A stretch of DNA of 64,000 nucleotides, from assembly GCF_026212465.1 (NCBI RefSeq), contig NC_080058.1, forward strand, positions 21,976,109 through 22,040,108, given 5' to 3'. The notes under the pieces are model-generated. The model worked only from the letters and a program-made list of their open reading frames with translations, did no database searches and was not told where the DNA came from. The position numbers and the translations under genes are program-made. Below, piece after piece: positions 63,942-64,000 of this stretch (positions within the stretch are counted from its first letter, which is position 1; every line of letters begins with the position of its first letter). The DNA is from Amaranthus tricolor (taxonomy: Eukaryota > Streptophyta > Magnoliopsida > Caryophyllales > Amaranthaceae).

Positions 63942-64000
63942 AGAACAGTGGAATTTGAACCTGTATACTAATTTCTTATACAGTTTTCTTTCTCATTCTC

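Overview
This window is nuclear DNA from a flowering plant, most likely a eudicot. The DNA is AT-rich, genes are split by short GT-AG introns, and the non-genic space is filled with nested plant transposons (Mutator-like/MULE, hAT, CACTA, Ty1/copia). I cannot fix the order or species from sequence alone. Host genes I can support are: an apparently intact 18-exon MCM5 replication-helicase gene (1161-6552, minus) with two E2F-type promoter sites; an intact single-exon DUF247 gene (28410-29657, minus); an orphan last exon of a peroxisomal acyl-CoA oxidase 4 (35567-35689, minus); a frameshifted organellar HSP90 fragment (about 23784-24185, minus); and a small unrecognised secreted-type ORF (58701-58905, plus) that a copia element has entered just downstream.

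Layout. 1-6760: intergenic DNA, MCM5 and its promoter. 6767-about 9530: a decayed, internally deleted MULE relic carrying a 743-bp hAT-type MITE (6888-7630, 8-bp TSD). 10561-34696: the two ends of one hAT family (hAT-A), about 24 kb apart. Inside lie a full-length, young-looking MULE (MULE-1, 10618-17109, 9-bp TSD, roughly 190-bp TIRs), a second hAT (hAT-B, 17742-21427), the 5' half of the hAT-A transposase, a 9.7-kb block with the HSP90 fragment, a CACTA fragment and the DUF247 gene, and then the 3' half of the hAT-A transposase. The two halves overlap by about 700 bp, so this is not a simple single insertion. 34697-43480: mostly non-coding with small repeats. 43489-54933: a MULE-type insertion (MULE-C) with TSD and a neighbouring paralogous empty site; it contains a copia element (43955-48571) and an element (MULE-D) carrying an OTU-protease gene and a plant-mobile-domain (PMD) gene. 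54943-58690: AT-rich DNA with microsatellites. 58936-63941: a second copia element.

The most interesting theme is the MULEs. MULE-1 and MULE-D have unrelated outer TIRs, yet both carry a PMD gene and both have subterminal palindromes with the same arms, GTCGC...GCGAC, around different spacers. MULE-1 encodes a MuDR-type transposase (one frameshift). The predicted splice of its last transposase exon runs into the exon holding the PMD start codon in another reading frame, and a GRF-zinc-finger/coiled-coil protein lies on the opposite strand. The GRF gene and the transposase N-terminus recur in the relic at 6767-9530. MULE-D has lost the DDE core of its transposase but keeps N- and C-terminal parts, the latter with an OTU cysteine-protease domain. 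All domain calls are by eye; no database search was run.
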